Shown piece by piece: positions 55,449-64,000 of a DNA stretch of 64,000 bases. A program made the translations under genes and the position numbers. Below the pieces are notes generated by a model, which saw only the letters and a program-made list of their open reading frames with translations, did no database searches and was not told where the DNA came from. Position 1 is the stretch's first letter, and each line of letters begins with the position of its first letter. The DNA comes from Mycolicibacterium sp. YH-1 (GTDB lineage: Bacteria; Actinomycetota; Actinomycetes; Mycobacteriales; Mycobacteriaceae), in contig NZ_CP092915.1 of NCBI RefSeq assembly GCF_022557175.1, positions 806,001 through 870,000 on the forward strand, given 5' to 3'.

Positions 55449-56378
55449 TTGACGAACGACAATCAGCACTCCAGCGGTAGTGATCTGTCCGGACTCGTCG
55501 CGGTTGTGACCGGTGCGGGCGGGGGGCTGGGTCGCGCCGAGGCCATCGGATTGGCGCGCCAGGGCGCGACTGTGGTGGTCAACGACATCGCCCCGGCACT
55601 GGACAAGTCGGACGTTCTCGACGAGATCGCGGCCGCGGGCGCCAAGGGTGTCGCGGTGGCCGGCGATATCAGTGAGCGCTCCACCGCCGATGAACTCGTT
55701 GCGACCGCCGACGGGCTCGGCGGTCTCGGCATCCTGGTGAACAACGCGGGCATCACGCGCGACCGGATGCTGTTCAACATGACCGACGAGGACTGGGACG
55801 CCGTGATCGCGGTGCATCTTCGCGGGCACTTCCTGCTGACCCGGAACGCGGCGACGTACTGGCGCGATAAGGCGAAGGCGAACAACGGCACCGTGTACGG
55901 GCGCATCGTCAACACCTCGTCGGAGGCCGGGCTGGTTGGTCCCGTCGGGCAGGCGAACTACGGCGCCGCCAAGGCGGGCATCACCGCTCTGACCATGACG
56001 GCCGCGCGTGCCCTTGGCCGGTACGGCGTCCGGGCGAACGCGATCGCGCCGCGGGCGAGAACTGCGATGACCGCCGACGTCTTCGGCGCGGTACCCGAAC
56101 TCGCCGACGGCGAGGTCGACGCGCTGTCACCCGAGCACGTCGTCAATCTGGTCCGATTCCTGTCCTCTCCGGCATCTGTTGGAGTCAACGGACAGCTCTT
56201 CATTGTCTACGGTCCGACCGTGACTCTTGTCGCGGCACCGACGGTGGAAAAGCGGTTCACGGCGGACTCCGGCGCATGGGCCGCAAACGATCTTGACGCG
56301 ACCCTGGGGCAGTACTTTGCTGAACGGGACCCCGACGTGGGATTCTCGGCCAGCGCCCTCATGGCGGCCGTGGATTGA
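55449..56378 (+). CDS. hsd4A: Hsd4A: SDR 17-beta-hydroxysteroid / beta-hydroxyacyl-CoA dehydrogenase
   Basis: 309 residues. The cofactor loop is VTGAGGGLGRAEA, with LVNNAGITRD and the catalytic YGAAK (Tyr171, Lys175). A C-terminal extension of about 60 residues is found in Hsd4A and related multifunctional-enzyme-2-type SDRs. It acts on C17 or side-chain beta-hydroxyacyl-CoA. TTG at 55449 follows agaggt; no ATG is available nearby. It corresponds to Rv3502c and leads into the mce4 operon. Confidence 0.9.
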   Translation: MTNDNQHSSGSDLSGLVAVVTGAGGGLGRAEAIGLARQGATVVVNDIAPALDKSDVLDEIAAAGAKGVAVAGDISERSTADELVATADGLGGLGILVNNAGITRDRMLFNMTDEDWDAVIAVHLRGHFLLTRNAATYWRDKAKANNGTVYGRIVNTSSEAGLVGPVGQANYGAAKAGITALTMTAARALGRYGVRANAIAPRARTAMTADVFGAVPELADGEVDALSPEHVVNLVRFLSSPASVGVNGQLFIVYGPTVTLVAAPTVEKRFTADSGAWAANDLDATLGQYFAERDPDVGFSASALMAAVD

Positions 56379-56408
56379 CGGTCTAGAGCGTCAATTCTGA
56401 CAATCGAC

Positions 56409-56422
56409 TAGAACACGTTTCA
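56409..56422. promoter_or_regulatory. KstR-type operator, distal site upstream of mce4
   Basis: TAGAACACGTTTCA matches TnnAACnnGTTnnA. It is 31 bp after the hsd4A stop and 216 bp before yrbE4A. A weaker promoter-like pair, CTGACA (56397-56402) and CAGAAT (56421-56426), flanks it with 18-bp spacing. Confidence 0.78.
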
Positions 56423-56489
56423 GAATGATCTGTGTCACACATGTCCTGACCAGCGCAAATAGGGTGATTCTCACTGATTTCACCGTTCG

Positions 56490-56519
56490 TTGACACTGCG
56501 AACGTGTTCTAGTTAATAT
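56490..56519 (+). promoter_or_regulatory. Near-consensus promoter of the mce4 operon with overlapping imperfect KstR-type site
   Basis: TTGACA (56490-56495) and TAATAT (56514-56519) are spaced 18 bp. GCGAACGTGTTCTA (56498-56511) fits the KstR consensus except that the first T is G. It fills the spacer, so repressor would block RNA polymerase. The leader to the yrbE4A start is about 110 nt. Confidence 0.78.
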
Positions 56520-56637
56520 GACCGGGCTCACTAAGAACAGTGCTTAACCAAGGGGTGGGAAGGCCGTTCCGGCGGGCAACTTCTTGGCCTTCGCCGTAAC
56601 TACTTCAACAGTCCCGTACCGAGAAATGGAGCCGAGG

Positions 56638-57402
56638 TTGATCGAACAGCTTGCGGCTCCGGCGCGAGCCGTTGGCGGGTTCGTCGAGATGTCCTTGGAC
56701 ACGTTCGCCAAGATGTGGCGACGACCGTTCCAGTTCCGTGAGTTCCTCGATCAGACGTGGATGATCGCTCGCGTCTCTCTCGTACCGACTCTGCTGGTGG
56801 CCATCCCGTTCACCGTCCTGGTGGCATTCACGCTCAACATCCTGCTGCGCGAAATCGGCGCCGCGGACCTGTCCGGCGCGGGAACCGCGTTCGGCACCAT
56901 CACCCAGCTCGGTCCCGTCGTGACGGTGCTGGTGGTCGCCGGAGCCGGCGCGACGGCCATCTGCGCCGACCTGGGTGCTCGCACGATCCGCGAGGAGATC
57001 GACGCGATGCGCGTGCTGGGCATCGATCCGATCCAGCGGCTGGTGGTTCCGCGCGTGCTCGCGTCGACGTTCGTGGCCCTGCTGCTCAACGGCCTCGTGT
57101 GCGCTATCGGAATCGCGGGCGGCTACGCCTTCTCGGTGTTCCTGCAGGGGGTCAACCCCGGCGCCTTCATCAACGGCCTGACCATCCTGACGGGCCTTGG
57201 GGAGCTGGTTCTCGCCATGGTCAAGGCGCTGCTCTTCGGAGTGTTCGCCGGGCTGGTTGGCTGCTACCGAGGCCTCACAGTGCAGGGCGGCCCCAAGGGC
57301 GTGGGCGTCGCGGTCAACGAGACCGTGGTCTACGCGTTCATCTGCCTCTTCGTGATCAACGTGATCATGACCGCGGTCGGAGTTCGGGTGTTGGATCGAT
57401 GA
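56638..57402 (+). CDS. yrbE4A: YrbE4A, MlaE-family permease of the Mce4 importer
   Basis: 254 residues with about five membrane segments. Conserved parts are FREFLDQTWMIARVSLVPTLL, the elbow/coupling stretch CADLGARTIREEIDAMRVLGIDPIQRLVVPR and GCYRGLTVQGG. It forms the inner-membrane channel with YrbE4B, powered by MceG encoded elsewhere. TTG at 56638 is chosen: ggagccgagg precedes it and it gives the length known for this protein; ATG at 56626 is in frame. Confidence 0.92.
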   Translation: MIEQLAAPARAVGGFVEMSLDTFAKMWRRPFQFREFLDQTWMIARVSLVPTLLVAIPFTVLVAFTLNILLREIGAADLSGAGTAFGTITQLGPVVTVLVVAGAGATAICADLGARTIREEIDAMRVLGIDPIQRLVVPRVLASTFVALLLNGLVCAIGIAGGYAFSVFLQGVNPGAFINGLTILTGLGELVLAMVKALLFGVFAGLVGCYRGLTVQGGPKGVGVAVNETVVYAFICLFVINVIMTAVGVRVLDR

Positions 57403-57466
57403 CCGGGCGCGCAGCGATGAGCCTCTCGGGCGAAGAGCAGATGGCGAAGAGGGGAGGGCACCGCTG

Positions 57467-58309
57467 ATGAGTTTCGATGCGACACTTCGCTTCCGCCGCA
57501 TGTTCCGCGGTGTGCCCAAGGTGGTCGACACCGTCGGAGAGCAGGCGCTCTTCTACGGCGAGTCGGTCCGCTACATCCCCAACGCGCTGACCAGGTACCG
57601 CAAGGAGACCATTCGCCTGATCGCCGAGATGACGATGGGCACCGGCGCGCTGGTGTTGATTGGCGGCACCGTCGGCGTCGCGGCGTTCATGACGCTCGCC
57701 TCGGGCGGCGTCATCGCCGTGCAGGGCTACTCATCGCTGGGCAATATCGGCATCGAGGCCCTGACCGGATTCCTGTCGGCGTTCCTCAACGTGCGCATCG
57801 TGGCTCCGGTCATCGCGGGTATCGCACTTGCGGCCACCATCGGTGCGGGTACCACCGCGCAGCTGGGGGCGATGCGGGTGGCGGAGGAGATCGACGCCGT
57901 CGAGGCGATGGCCGTGCACTCGGTGTCCTATCTGGTGTCCACGCGCATCATCGCCGGCCTTATCGCGATCGTGCCCCTGTACGCACTTTCGGTGCTCGCG
58001 GCATTCTTCGCCGCCCGCTTCACGACGGTGTACATCAACGGGCAATCCGCGGGTCTGTATGACCACTACTTCAACACGTTCCTGGTGCCCAGCGACCTCT
58101 TGTGGTCGTTCCTCCAGGCCATCGTCATGTCCGTTGCGGTCATGCTCGTGCACACCTATTACGGCTACAACGCGTCGGGCGGCCCTGTCGGCGTCGGCAT
58201 CGCGGTCGGCCAGGCCGTGCGGACCTCGCTCATCGTGGTCGTGACCATCGTCCTGTTCATCTCGCTCGCTGTTTACGGGGCGTCGGGCAACTTCAACCTC
58301 TCGGGATAG
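57467..58309 (+). CDS. yrbE4B: YrbE4B, MlaE-family permease of the Mce4 importer
   Basis: 280 residues, second MlaE-type subunit. It has GTGALVLIGGTVGVAAFMTLASGG, MRVAEEIDAVEAMAVHSVSYLVSTR (the coupling helix) and a C-terminal VVVTIVLFISLAVYG. ATG at 57467 follows ggggaggg. The 64-bp gap after yrbE4A shows no separate promoter. It heterodimerises with YrbE4A. Confidence 0.93.
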   Translation: MSFDATLRFRRMFRGVPKVVDTVGEQALFYGESVRYIPNALTRYRKETIRLIAEMTMGTGALVLIGGTVGVAAFMTLASGGVIAVQGYSSLGNIGIEALTGFLSAFLNVRIVAPVIAGIALAATIGAGTTAQLGAMRVAEEIDAVEAMAVHSVSYLVSTRIIAGLIAIVPLYALSVLAAFFAARFTTVYINGQSAGLYDHYFNTFLVPSDLLWSFLQAIVMSVAVMLVHTYYGYNASGGPVGVGIAVGQAVRTSLIVVVTIVLFISLAVYGASGNFNLSG

Positions 58310-58321
58310 GGCGGGACGTAC

Positions 58322-59524
58322 ATGTCGGACATCGAGGCGAAGCGCAGCCATGTGAGGATCGCGGCGGCGATTCTCGCGGCTGTCGTCCTCGCAGCCGCGG
58401 TGTTCACGTATCTGTCGTACACGGCGGCGTTCACCTCCACCGACACCGTGACGGTGACGTCGGAACGCGCGGGCCTGGTGATGGAACGCGACGCCAAGGT
58501 CAAGTACCGCGGGATCCAGATCGGCAAGGTCTCCGACATCCAGTACGCGGGCAACGAGGCCAAACTGACGCTGTCGATCGACAGCAACCAGATGCGCTAC
58601 ATCCCGTCCAACGCCACGGTGAAGATCGGCGGCACCACGGTATTCGGCGCGAAGGCCGTCGAGTTTCTGCCGCCCGCCGACCCCAAGAGCGAATCGCTGC
58701 GGCCCGGCGCCACGGTGGCGGCGAAGGATGTGCAGCTCGAGGTCAACACTCTCTTCCAGACGCTCACCGACGTGTTGAAGAAGGTCGACCCGATCAACCT
58801 CAACGCCACCATCACCGCGCTCGGTGAGGGATTGCGTGGCAACGGCGACAACATGGGGGAGACCCTCGCCGGCCTGAATTACTACCTGCAGCAGCTCAAT
58901 CCGAAGCTGCCGACATTGCAGGAGGACTTCCAGAAGGCCGCGGTGGTGACCGGCATCTACGGTGACGCGGCACCCGATCTGGTGAAGGTGTTCGACAACG
59001 CGCCGACGATCAGCCAGACGATCATCGATGAGCAGGAGAACCTGAACGCCGCCCTGCTCGCGGCGACGGGGCTGGCCACCAATGGCACCGCGACGCTCGA
59101 ACCCGCAGCCGACGATTTGATCGCGGCCATTCAGCGTCTGCGTGCTCCGCTGAAGGTGCTGGGCGACTACTCACCGGTGATCGGCTGCTTCCTGCAGGGC
59201 TCGGCGCAGGCGTTGAAGACCTTCGCCCCCGTTATCGGTGGTATCCGGCCGGGGTTGTTCGTCGCATCGAACTTCCTGCCGGGCTCGCCGGCCTACACCT
59301 TCCCCGAGAGCCTGCCGATGGTGAACGCCTCCGGCGGACCCAACTGCCGCGGTCTTCCGAATGTGCCGACCAAGCAGTACGGCGGATCGTGGTACCACAC
59401 GCCGTTCCTGGTCACCGACAACGCCTACGTGCCGTACCAGCCGAACACCGAGTTGCAGTTCGACGCACCGTCGACGCTGCAGTTCCTGTTCCACGGCGCA
59501 TACGCAGAACGGGATGACTACTGA
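58322..59524 (+). CDS. mce4A: Mce4A substrate-binding protein
   Basis: 400 residues. One N-terminal membrane helix (IAAAILAAVVLAAAVFTYL) is followed by the MCE/MlaD domain (about residues 38-115, with VKYRGIQIGKV) and a helical region, then a C-terminal domain with Cys in GCFL and NCRG. As part of a hexameric Mce4 assembly it carries sterols across the periplasm. ATG at 58322 is 12 bp after yrbE4B; the stop overlaps mce4B. Confidence 0.94.
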   Translation: MSDIEAKRSHVRIAAAILAAVVLAAAVFTYLSYTAAFTSTDTVTVTSERAGLVMERDAKVKYRGIQIGKVSDIQYAGNEAKLTLSIDSNQMRYIPSNATVKIGGTTVFGAKAVEFLPPADPKSESLRPGATVAAKDVQLEVNTLFQTLTDVLKKVDPINLNATITALGEGLRGNGDNMGETLAGLNYYLQQLNPKLPTLQEDFQKAAVVTGIYGDAAPDLVKVFDNAPTISQTIIDEQENLNAALLAATGLATNGTATLEPAADDLIAAIQRLRAPLKVLGDYSPVIGCFLQGSAQALKTFAPVIGGIRPGLFVASNFLPGSPAYTFPESLPMVNASGGPNCRGLPNVPTKQYGGSWYHTPFLVTDNAYVPYQPNTELQFDAPSTLQFLFHGAYAERDDY

Positions 59525-60558
59525 TGAAGGCCGATAGGACAGTCGTCGGTGTCAGCATCTTCACCGTGGCCATGCTCGTGGTGGCAGCGGGTCTGGTCGT
59601 GGTGTTCGGACAGTTCCGGTTCGCGTCGGGCAGCTCCTACCACGCGACGTTCAGTGATTCGTCACGGCTGAAGTCCGGCCAGGATGTCCGGATCGCGGGT
59701 GTCCCGGTCGGCTCAGTCAAGAAGGTCGCCCTCAACCCGGACAACACCGTCGACGTCGAGTTCGACGTGGACAACCGCTACCAGCTGTACACGTCGACCA
59801 AGGCCGTCGTGCGCTACCAGAACCTGGTGGGCGATCGCTACCTCGAGATCACCTCCGGCCCAGGCGAACTGCGCAAGTTGGCGCCGGGCGACACCATTGC
59901 CAAGGAGAACACCCAGCCGGCCCTGGATCTGGACGCTCTGCTCGGCGGGCTTCGGCCAGTGCTCAAGGGCCTGGACGGTGGGAAGGTCAACGAGGTCAGC
60001 AACGCCATCATCGAACTGCTGCAGGGCCAGGGCGGCGCGTTGTCGAACATGCTGGCCTCGACCAGTTCGTTCACGCAGAACCTGGCGGACCGCGATCAGC
60101 TGATCGGCGACGTCATCAACAACCTCAACACCGTGCTCGGCACGGTCGATGAGAAGGGCGCGGAGTTCAACGCGAGCGTCGATCAACTCCAACAGCTTGT
60201 GACGGGGCTGGCGCAGAACCGCGACCCGGTCGCCGGGGCCATCCCTCCGTTGGCGTCGGCCACCAACGACCTCACGACCATGCTCGAGAAGAGTCGGCGA
60301 CCGATTCAGGGTGTGCTCGAGAACGTCCGACCGTTGGCGCAGCGTCTCGACGAGCGCAAGGACGACGTCAACAAGGTCATCGAGCCGCTCGCGGAGAACT
60401 ACCTGCGGCTCAACGCACTCGGTGCATACGGATCCTTCTTCAACATCTACTACTGCTCGATCCGGATCAAGATCAACGGCCCCGCGGGCAGTGACATCCT
60501 CATCCCGTTCGGTGGTCCGCCCGATCCAACGAAGGGGAGGTGTTCGGACAATGGCTAG
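59524..60558 (+). CDS. mce4B: Mce4B
   Basis: 344 residues, N-terminal helix (VSIFTVAMLVVAAGLVVVF), MCE domain with VRIAGVPVGSVKKV near residue 58, then a long helical rod ending in a Cys-containing tail (YYCSIRIKI, GRCSDNG). ATG overlaps the mce4A stop by one base. The final 8 bp overlap the mce4C start, so translation is coupled. Confidence 0.94.
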   Translation: MKADRTVVGVSIFTVAMLVVAAGLVVVFGQFRFASGSSYHATFSDSSRLKSGQDVRIAGVPVGSVKKVALNPDNTVDVEFDVDNRYQLYTSTKAVVRYQNLVGDRYLEITSGPGELRKLAPGDTIAKENTQPALDLDALLGGLRPVLKGLDGGKVNEVSNAIIELLQGQGGALSNMLASTSSFTQNLADRDQLIGDVINNLNTVLGTVDEKGAEFNASVDQLQQLVTGLAQNRDPVAGAIPPLASATNDLTTMLEKSRRPIQGVLENVRPLAQRLDERKDDVNKVIEPLAENYLRLNALGAYGSFFNIYYCSIRIKINGPAGSDILIPFGGPPDPTKGRCSDNG

Positions 60559-61609
60559 GCCCGATAGTGGCAATGCCACGCGCACTGGGATCTTCGGCAT
60601 CGCTTTGGTGACATGCCTTGTACTGGTGTCCTTCGGCTACACCAGCCTGCCGTTCTGGCCGCAGGGCAAGAACTACACGGCTTACTTCAGCGATGCGGGC
60701 GGCATATCGCCAGGCAACGACGTCGCCGTCTCCGGTATCAAGGTCGGCAAGGTGTCATCGGTCGAGCTGGCCGGCGACTCCGCTGAGGTGACGTTCACCG
60801 TCGACCGCAAGATCAAGGTCGGCGACCAGTCGTTGGTGGCAATCAAGACCGACACCGTGCTCGGCCAGAAGTCGCTGTCGGTGACCCCAGGGGGTTCGGG
60901 CGAGTCGACGGTCATCCCGTTGGGCCGCACCACGACTCCCTACACGCTCAACACCGCTCTGCAGGACCTCGGCCAGAACGCCAGCGCGCTGGACAAGCCG
61001 AAGTTCGAGCAGGCGCTGCAGACTCTGACGTCCACGCTGCGCGACGCCACCCCGCAGTTGCGCGGCGCACTCGACGGCGTCGCCAACCTGTCGCGGAGCC
61101 TGAACGCCCGCGACGAGGCGCTGGATCAGCTGCTGGCACATGCAAAGCGGGTTTCCGACACGCTGGCTCAGCGCTCCGGTCAGGTGAACCAGCTCATCAC
61201 CGACGGCAACCTCCTGTTCGCTGCTCTCGATGAGCGCCGCCAGGCGCTGAGCAACCTCATCTCCGGTATCGACGATGTGTCGCACCAGCTCTCGGGTTTC
61301 GTCGCCGATAACCGGCGTGAGTTCGGGCCCGCACTGGAGAAGCTCAACCTCGTGATGGACAACCTGATCGAGCGCAAGGAGCACATCGGTGAGGCCCTGC
61401 GCAGGCTGCCGCCCTACGCCACCGCGCTGGGCGAGGTCGTCGGCAACGGCCCCGGCTTCAACATCAACCTGTACGGGTTGCCGCCGGCGACCATGTCCGA
61501 GATGCTGCTTGACACCTACTTCCAGCCCGGCAAGCTGCCCGACAGCCTCGGTGATTACCTGAAGGGGCTCATCTCCGAGCGCATGATCCTGAGGCCGAAG
61601 TCACCATGA
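60551..61609 (+). CDS. mce4C: Mce4C
   Basis: 352 residues, N-terminal helix (TGIFGIALVTCLVLVSFGYTSL), MCE domain with VAVSGIKVGKVSSV, and a helical rod up to the C-terminus (LPDSLGDYLKGLI). ATG at 60551 is inside the mce4B frame end; the longer open frame upstream is not coding. The 4-nt overlap with mce4D (ATGA) continues the operon. Confidence 0.93.
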   Translation: MARPDSGNATRTGIFGIALVTCLVLVSFGYTSLPFWPQGKNYTAYFSDAGGISPGNDVAVSGIKVGKVSSVELAGDSAEVTFTVDRKIKVGDQSLVAIKTDTVLGQKSLSVTPGGSGESTVIPLGRTTTPYTLNTALQDLGQNASALDKPKFEQALQTLTSTLRDATPQLRGALDGVANLSRSLNARDEALDQLLAHAKRVSDTLAQRSGQVNQLITDGNLLFAALDERRQALSNLISGIDDVSHQLSGFVADNRREFGPALEKLNLVMDNLIERKEHIGEALRRLPPYATALGEVVGNGPGFNINLYGLPPATMSEMLLDTYFQPGKLPDSLGDYLKGLISERMILRPKSP

Positions 61610-62997
61610 CGCAGCAGAATTCGCAATCGAGTCGGGCGCGCTGGGTGCGACCCGCGCTGGCGGTCGCCCTTGTCGCACTGCTGGCCACCGGCGTGTACAC
61701 GGTGTGGCCGTCACGTGCCGGCCACGAGGTCGTGGCGTACTTCCCGACTGCGGTCGGGCTGTACCCGGGCGACAACGTCAGCGTGGTCGGGGTTCCGGTC
61801 GGCACGATCAACTCGATCGAGCCTCGGGCCCGCGACGTCAAGGTCACCATGACCATCCGCGACGGTGTGAAGCTGCCTGCCGACGCCCGTGCGCTCGTCA
61901 TAGCGCCGAACCTGGTGTCTGCCAGGTTCGTTCAGTTCACGCCCGCCTACACCGACGGTCCAGTGATGGCCGACGGCGCCGAGGTGGGACTGGACCGGAC
62001 GGGTGTCCCCGTTGAGTGGGACGAGGTCAAGGAGCAGCTCACCGAGCTCAGCGCGCAACTCGGCCCGAAAGAGGGCGGGGTCCAGGGGCCGCTGTCGGAG
62101 TTCGTGAACCAGGCCGCGGACACATTCGACGGCAACGGCGACTCATTCCGAAGCGCCCTGCGCGAACTGTCGCAGACCGCCGGCCGGCTCGGTGACTCGA
62201 GTTCCGACCTGTTCGGCACGGTGCGCAACCTGCAGGTGCTGGTGAACGCGCTGGCCAACAGCAACGAACAGATCGTGCAGTTCTCCAACCACGTGGCGTC
62301 GGTGTCACAGGTGTTGGCCGACAGTTCACAAGATCTCGACCAGACGATGGGCGCGCTGAATCAGGCGCTGTCCGACGTCAAGGGCCTCCTCAACGAGAAC
62401 AACACGGCGCTGATCGGCCAAGTCAACAAGCTGACAGAGTTCACCAACGTCCTCACCGAGCACAGCGATGACATCGAGCAGATCCTGCACGTCACGCCCA
62501 ACGGGTTGGCGAACTTCTACAACATCTACAACCCGGCCCAGGGCACTGTCGGCGGCCTGCTTTCGCTCCCGAACTTCGCGAACCCGGTCCAGTTCGTCTG
62601 CGGTGGCACGTTCGACATCGGTGCCTCACCGGACAACTACAAGCGTGCGGAGATCTGCCGCCAGCGCATGGGCCCGGTGTTCAAACGCCTCGCGGTGAAC
62701 TACCCGCCCGTGCTGTTCCACCCGATCAACAGCATCACCGCGTACAAGGGCCAGATCATCTACGACACCCCGGAGACTGAGGCGAAGGCGCAGACTCCGG
62801 TGCCCTACCTGCAGTGGGAACCCGCACCCGGTGTGACCCCGCCGACGCCGAGTCCCGACGGAATGCTCAGCGACTTGATCCTGCCGCCGCCCGCGGTGAC
62901 GGGACAGATATCGCCCGCGGGCCCGGTGCCCCCACCCCCGCCGATGGGCGCAGGCCCACTGCCGGGGCCGGCCCCGGCCGAGACGGCGGGTGGCTAG
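61606..62997 (+). CDS. mce4D: Mce4D
   Basis: 463 residues, N-terminal helix (PALAVALVALLATGVYTVW), MCE domain with VSVVGVPVGTINSI, a helical rod and a Pro-rich C-terminal tail (GPVPPPPPMGAGPLPGPAPAE) that probably reaches through the cell wall. Cys in FVCGG and EICRQ may pair. It begins in the last bases of mce4C and is followed 2 bp later by mce4E. Confidence 0.94.
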   Translation: MTQQNSQSSRARWVRPALAVALVALLATGVYTVWPSRAGHEVVAYFPTAVGLYPGDNVSVVGVPVGTINSIEPRARDVKVTMTIRDGVKLPADARALVIAPNLVSARFVQFTPAYTDGPVMADGAEVGLDRTGVPVEWDEVKEQLTELSAQLGPKEGGVQGPLSEFVNQAADTFDGNGDSFRSALRELSQTAGRLGDSSSDLFGTVRNLQVLVNALANSNEQIVQFSNHVASVSQVLADSSQDLDQTMGALNQALSDVKGLLNENNTALIGQVNKLTEFTNVLTEHSDDIEQILHVTPNGLANFYNIYNPAQGTVGGLLSLPNFANPVQFVCGGTFDIGASPDNYKRAEICRQRMGPVFKRLAVNYPPVLFHPINSITAYKGQIIYDTPETEAKAQTPVPYLQWEPAPGVTPPTPSPDGMLSDLILPPPAVTGQISPAGPVPPPPPMGAGPLPGPAPAETAGG

Positions 62998-62999
62998 CC

Positions 63000-64000
63000 A
63001 TGCGGAGTCCACACATGCGGCGTTCAAACACGATGGGTGACAAGGTGCTACGGACCACGTGTCGTACCGTCGCGATCGGGTCGGGGGCGGTGCTGCTCGC
63101 GGGCTGCTCGTTCGGCGGCCTCAACTCGCTGGACATGCCGGGCACCGCCGGCCACGGCAAGGGCTCCTACACGATCACGGTGGAACTGCCGGACGTCGCG
63201 ACGCTGCCGCAGAACTCGCCAGTGATGGTCGATGACGTCACAGTCGGCAGCGTGTCGGGCATCGATGCCGTTCAGCGGCCCGACGGTACGTTCTTCGCTG
63301 CGGTCAAGCTGTCGATGGACGGCAACGTCGACCTGCCGGACAACGCGACAGCGACGGTCGCACAGACCTCGCTGCTGGGCTCGCAGCACGTCGCACTGGC
63401 GAGTCCAGTGGGCAAGGCCTCCGAGGGCAGACTTCGGGAGGGTTCGAACATCCCGTTGTCGCAGACCGGTCGCTATCCGACCACCGAAGAGGTGCTCTCA
63501 TCGCTCGGTGTCGTTGTGAACAAGGGCAATCTCGGTGCGCTGCAGGACATCACCGACGAGGCCTACGCCGCCGTGGCTGGTCGCGCGGGTAGTTTCGTCG
63601 ACCTGATCCCGAGACTGGCCGAACTGACCGGGTCCCTGGACAAGCAGACGAACGACATCATTGCCGCGGCCGACGGGCTGAATCGGTTCGCCGGCATCCT
63701 GGCCCGCAGCAAGGACAACCTCGGTCGCACACTCGACACCCTGCCCGAGGCGCTCACGGTGCTCAATGCCAACCGCGGCCACATCGTGGATGCCTTCACC
63801 GCACTGCGCACCTTCTCCGGAGTCGCGTCGAAGGTGCTGTCGGGGATCAGGGATGACTTCTCGGCGGACTTCAAGGATCTCTACCCGGTCGTGAAGGCGC
63901 TCAATGACAATGCGGACGACTTGATCTCGGATCTCGAGTTCCTGCCGACGTTCCCGTTCCACTACAAGTACCTGCGGAACGCGGTCCGGGGCGACTACCT
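63000..64000 (+). CDS. mce4E: Mce4E lipoprotein (LprN-like), cut by window edge
   Basis: At least 333 residues; the gene runs off the right edge. A lipobox LLAGCS places the acylated Cys at about residue 36 (31 if ATG at 63015 is used), as expected for the E component of Mce operons. The MCE domain with VMVDDVTVGSVSGI and the rod domain follow. The lipid anchor is thought to tether the Mce complex to the membrane. mce4F should follow outside the window. Confidence 0.92.
   Translation, partial: MRSPHMRRSNTMGDKVLRTTCRTVAIGSGAVLLAGCSFGGLNSLDMPGTAGHGKGSYTITVELPDVATLPQNSPVMVDDVTVGSVSGIDAVQRPDGTFFAAVKLSMDGNVDLPDNATATVAQTSLLGSQHVALASPVGKASEGRLREGSNIPLSQTGRYPTTEEVLSSLGVVVNKGNLGALQDITDEAYAAVAGRAGSFVDLIPRLAELTGSLDKQTNDIIAAADGLNRFAGILARSKDNLGRTLDTLPEALTVLNANRGHIVDAFTALRTFSGVASKVLSGIRDDFSADFKDLYPVVKALNDNADDLISDLEFLPTFPFHYKYLRNAVRGDY

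Overview
The window is high-GC actinobacterial chromosome and most resembles a fast-growing Mycobacterium (Mycolicibacterium-type) species. The reasons are MmpS/MmpL transporters, a MAS-like polyketide synthase, a mycobacterial hemophore-related protein, a complete yrbE4AB-mce4A-E run, and a long sterol-catabolism gene set in the order known from M. tuberculosis Rv3501c-Rv3531c, in inverted presentation. No rRNA, tRNA, IS element or CRISPR array was seen. Gene family and M. tuberculosis correspondence are recalled from family knowledge, not from a database search.

Region 1 (1-11565) is a complex-lipid/envelope block: the start of a type I polyketide synthase (minus strand, running off the left edge), a divergent fatty-acyl-AMP ligase and alpha/beta hydrolase, then mmpS-mmpL-mmpL and a small secreted hemophore-like protein. 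Region 2 (11559-15710) has an IclR regulator and, divergent from it, three tightly packed genes matching Rv3531c-Rv3530c-Rv3529c behind a KstR-type operator.

Region 3 (15714-22822) is an accessory operon not expected in the M. tuberculosis cluster: gluconokinase-like kinase, PotABCD-type ABC importer and YtcJ-type amidohydrolase, with a divergent FadR-type GntR regulator. Region 4 (22861-25872) returns to sterol genes: a lipoprotein, an Rv3527-like protein, kshA, and a divergent gamma-carbonic-anhydrase-like protein. Region 5 (26044-30534) is a second accessory unit: Na+/solute symporter, small membrane protein and two paralogous NtaA/DszA-type flavin monooxygenases.

Region 6 (30544-37295) carries an NTF2-like protein, ltp3, ltp4 and a DUF35/OB-fold protein (minus), then an F420-type oxidoreductase, an acetoacetate-decarboxylase-like protein and cyp142 (plus). 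Region 7 (37292-41870) is a third accessory unit: LacI regulator, a second YtcJ-type amidohydrolase, an APC permease and a small membrane protein, closed by a strong hairpin. Region 8 (41994-56378) has echA19, fadD19, a nitronate-monooxygenase-like protein and a VOC protein, then a long minus operon fadE26-fadE27-fadD17-fadD paralogue-kstD-kshA2-araC, and a divergent ferredoxin and hsd4A. Region 9 (56379-64000) is the mce4 sterol importer, cut off within mce4E.

Together the genes suggest import of sterols (Mce4), activation and shortening of the side chain (CYP142, FadD19/FadD17, FadE26-FadE27, EchA19, Hsd4A, Ltp3/Ltp4 with a DUF35 partner) and ring opening (KstD, KshA). Seven sites match the KstR consensus TnnAACnnGTTnnA, one further site differs at one position, and several lie inside recognisable promoters. 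The cluster is interrupted by three self-contained catabolic units, each with its own transporter and two with their own local regulator.
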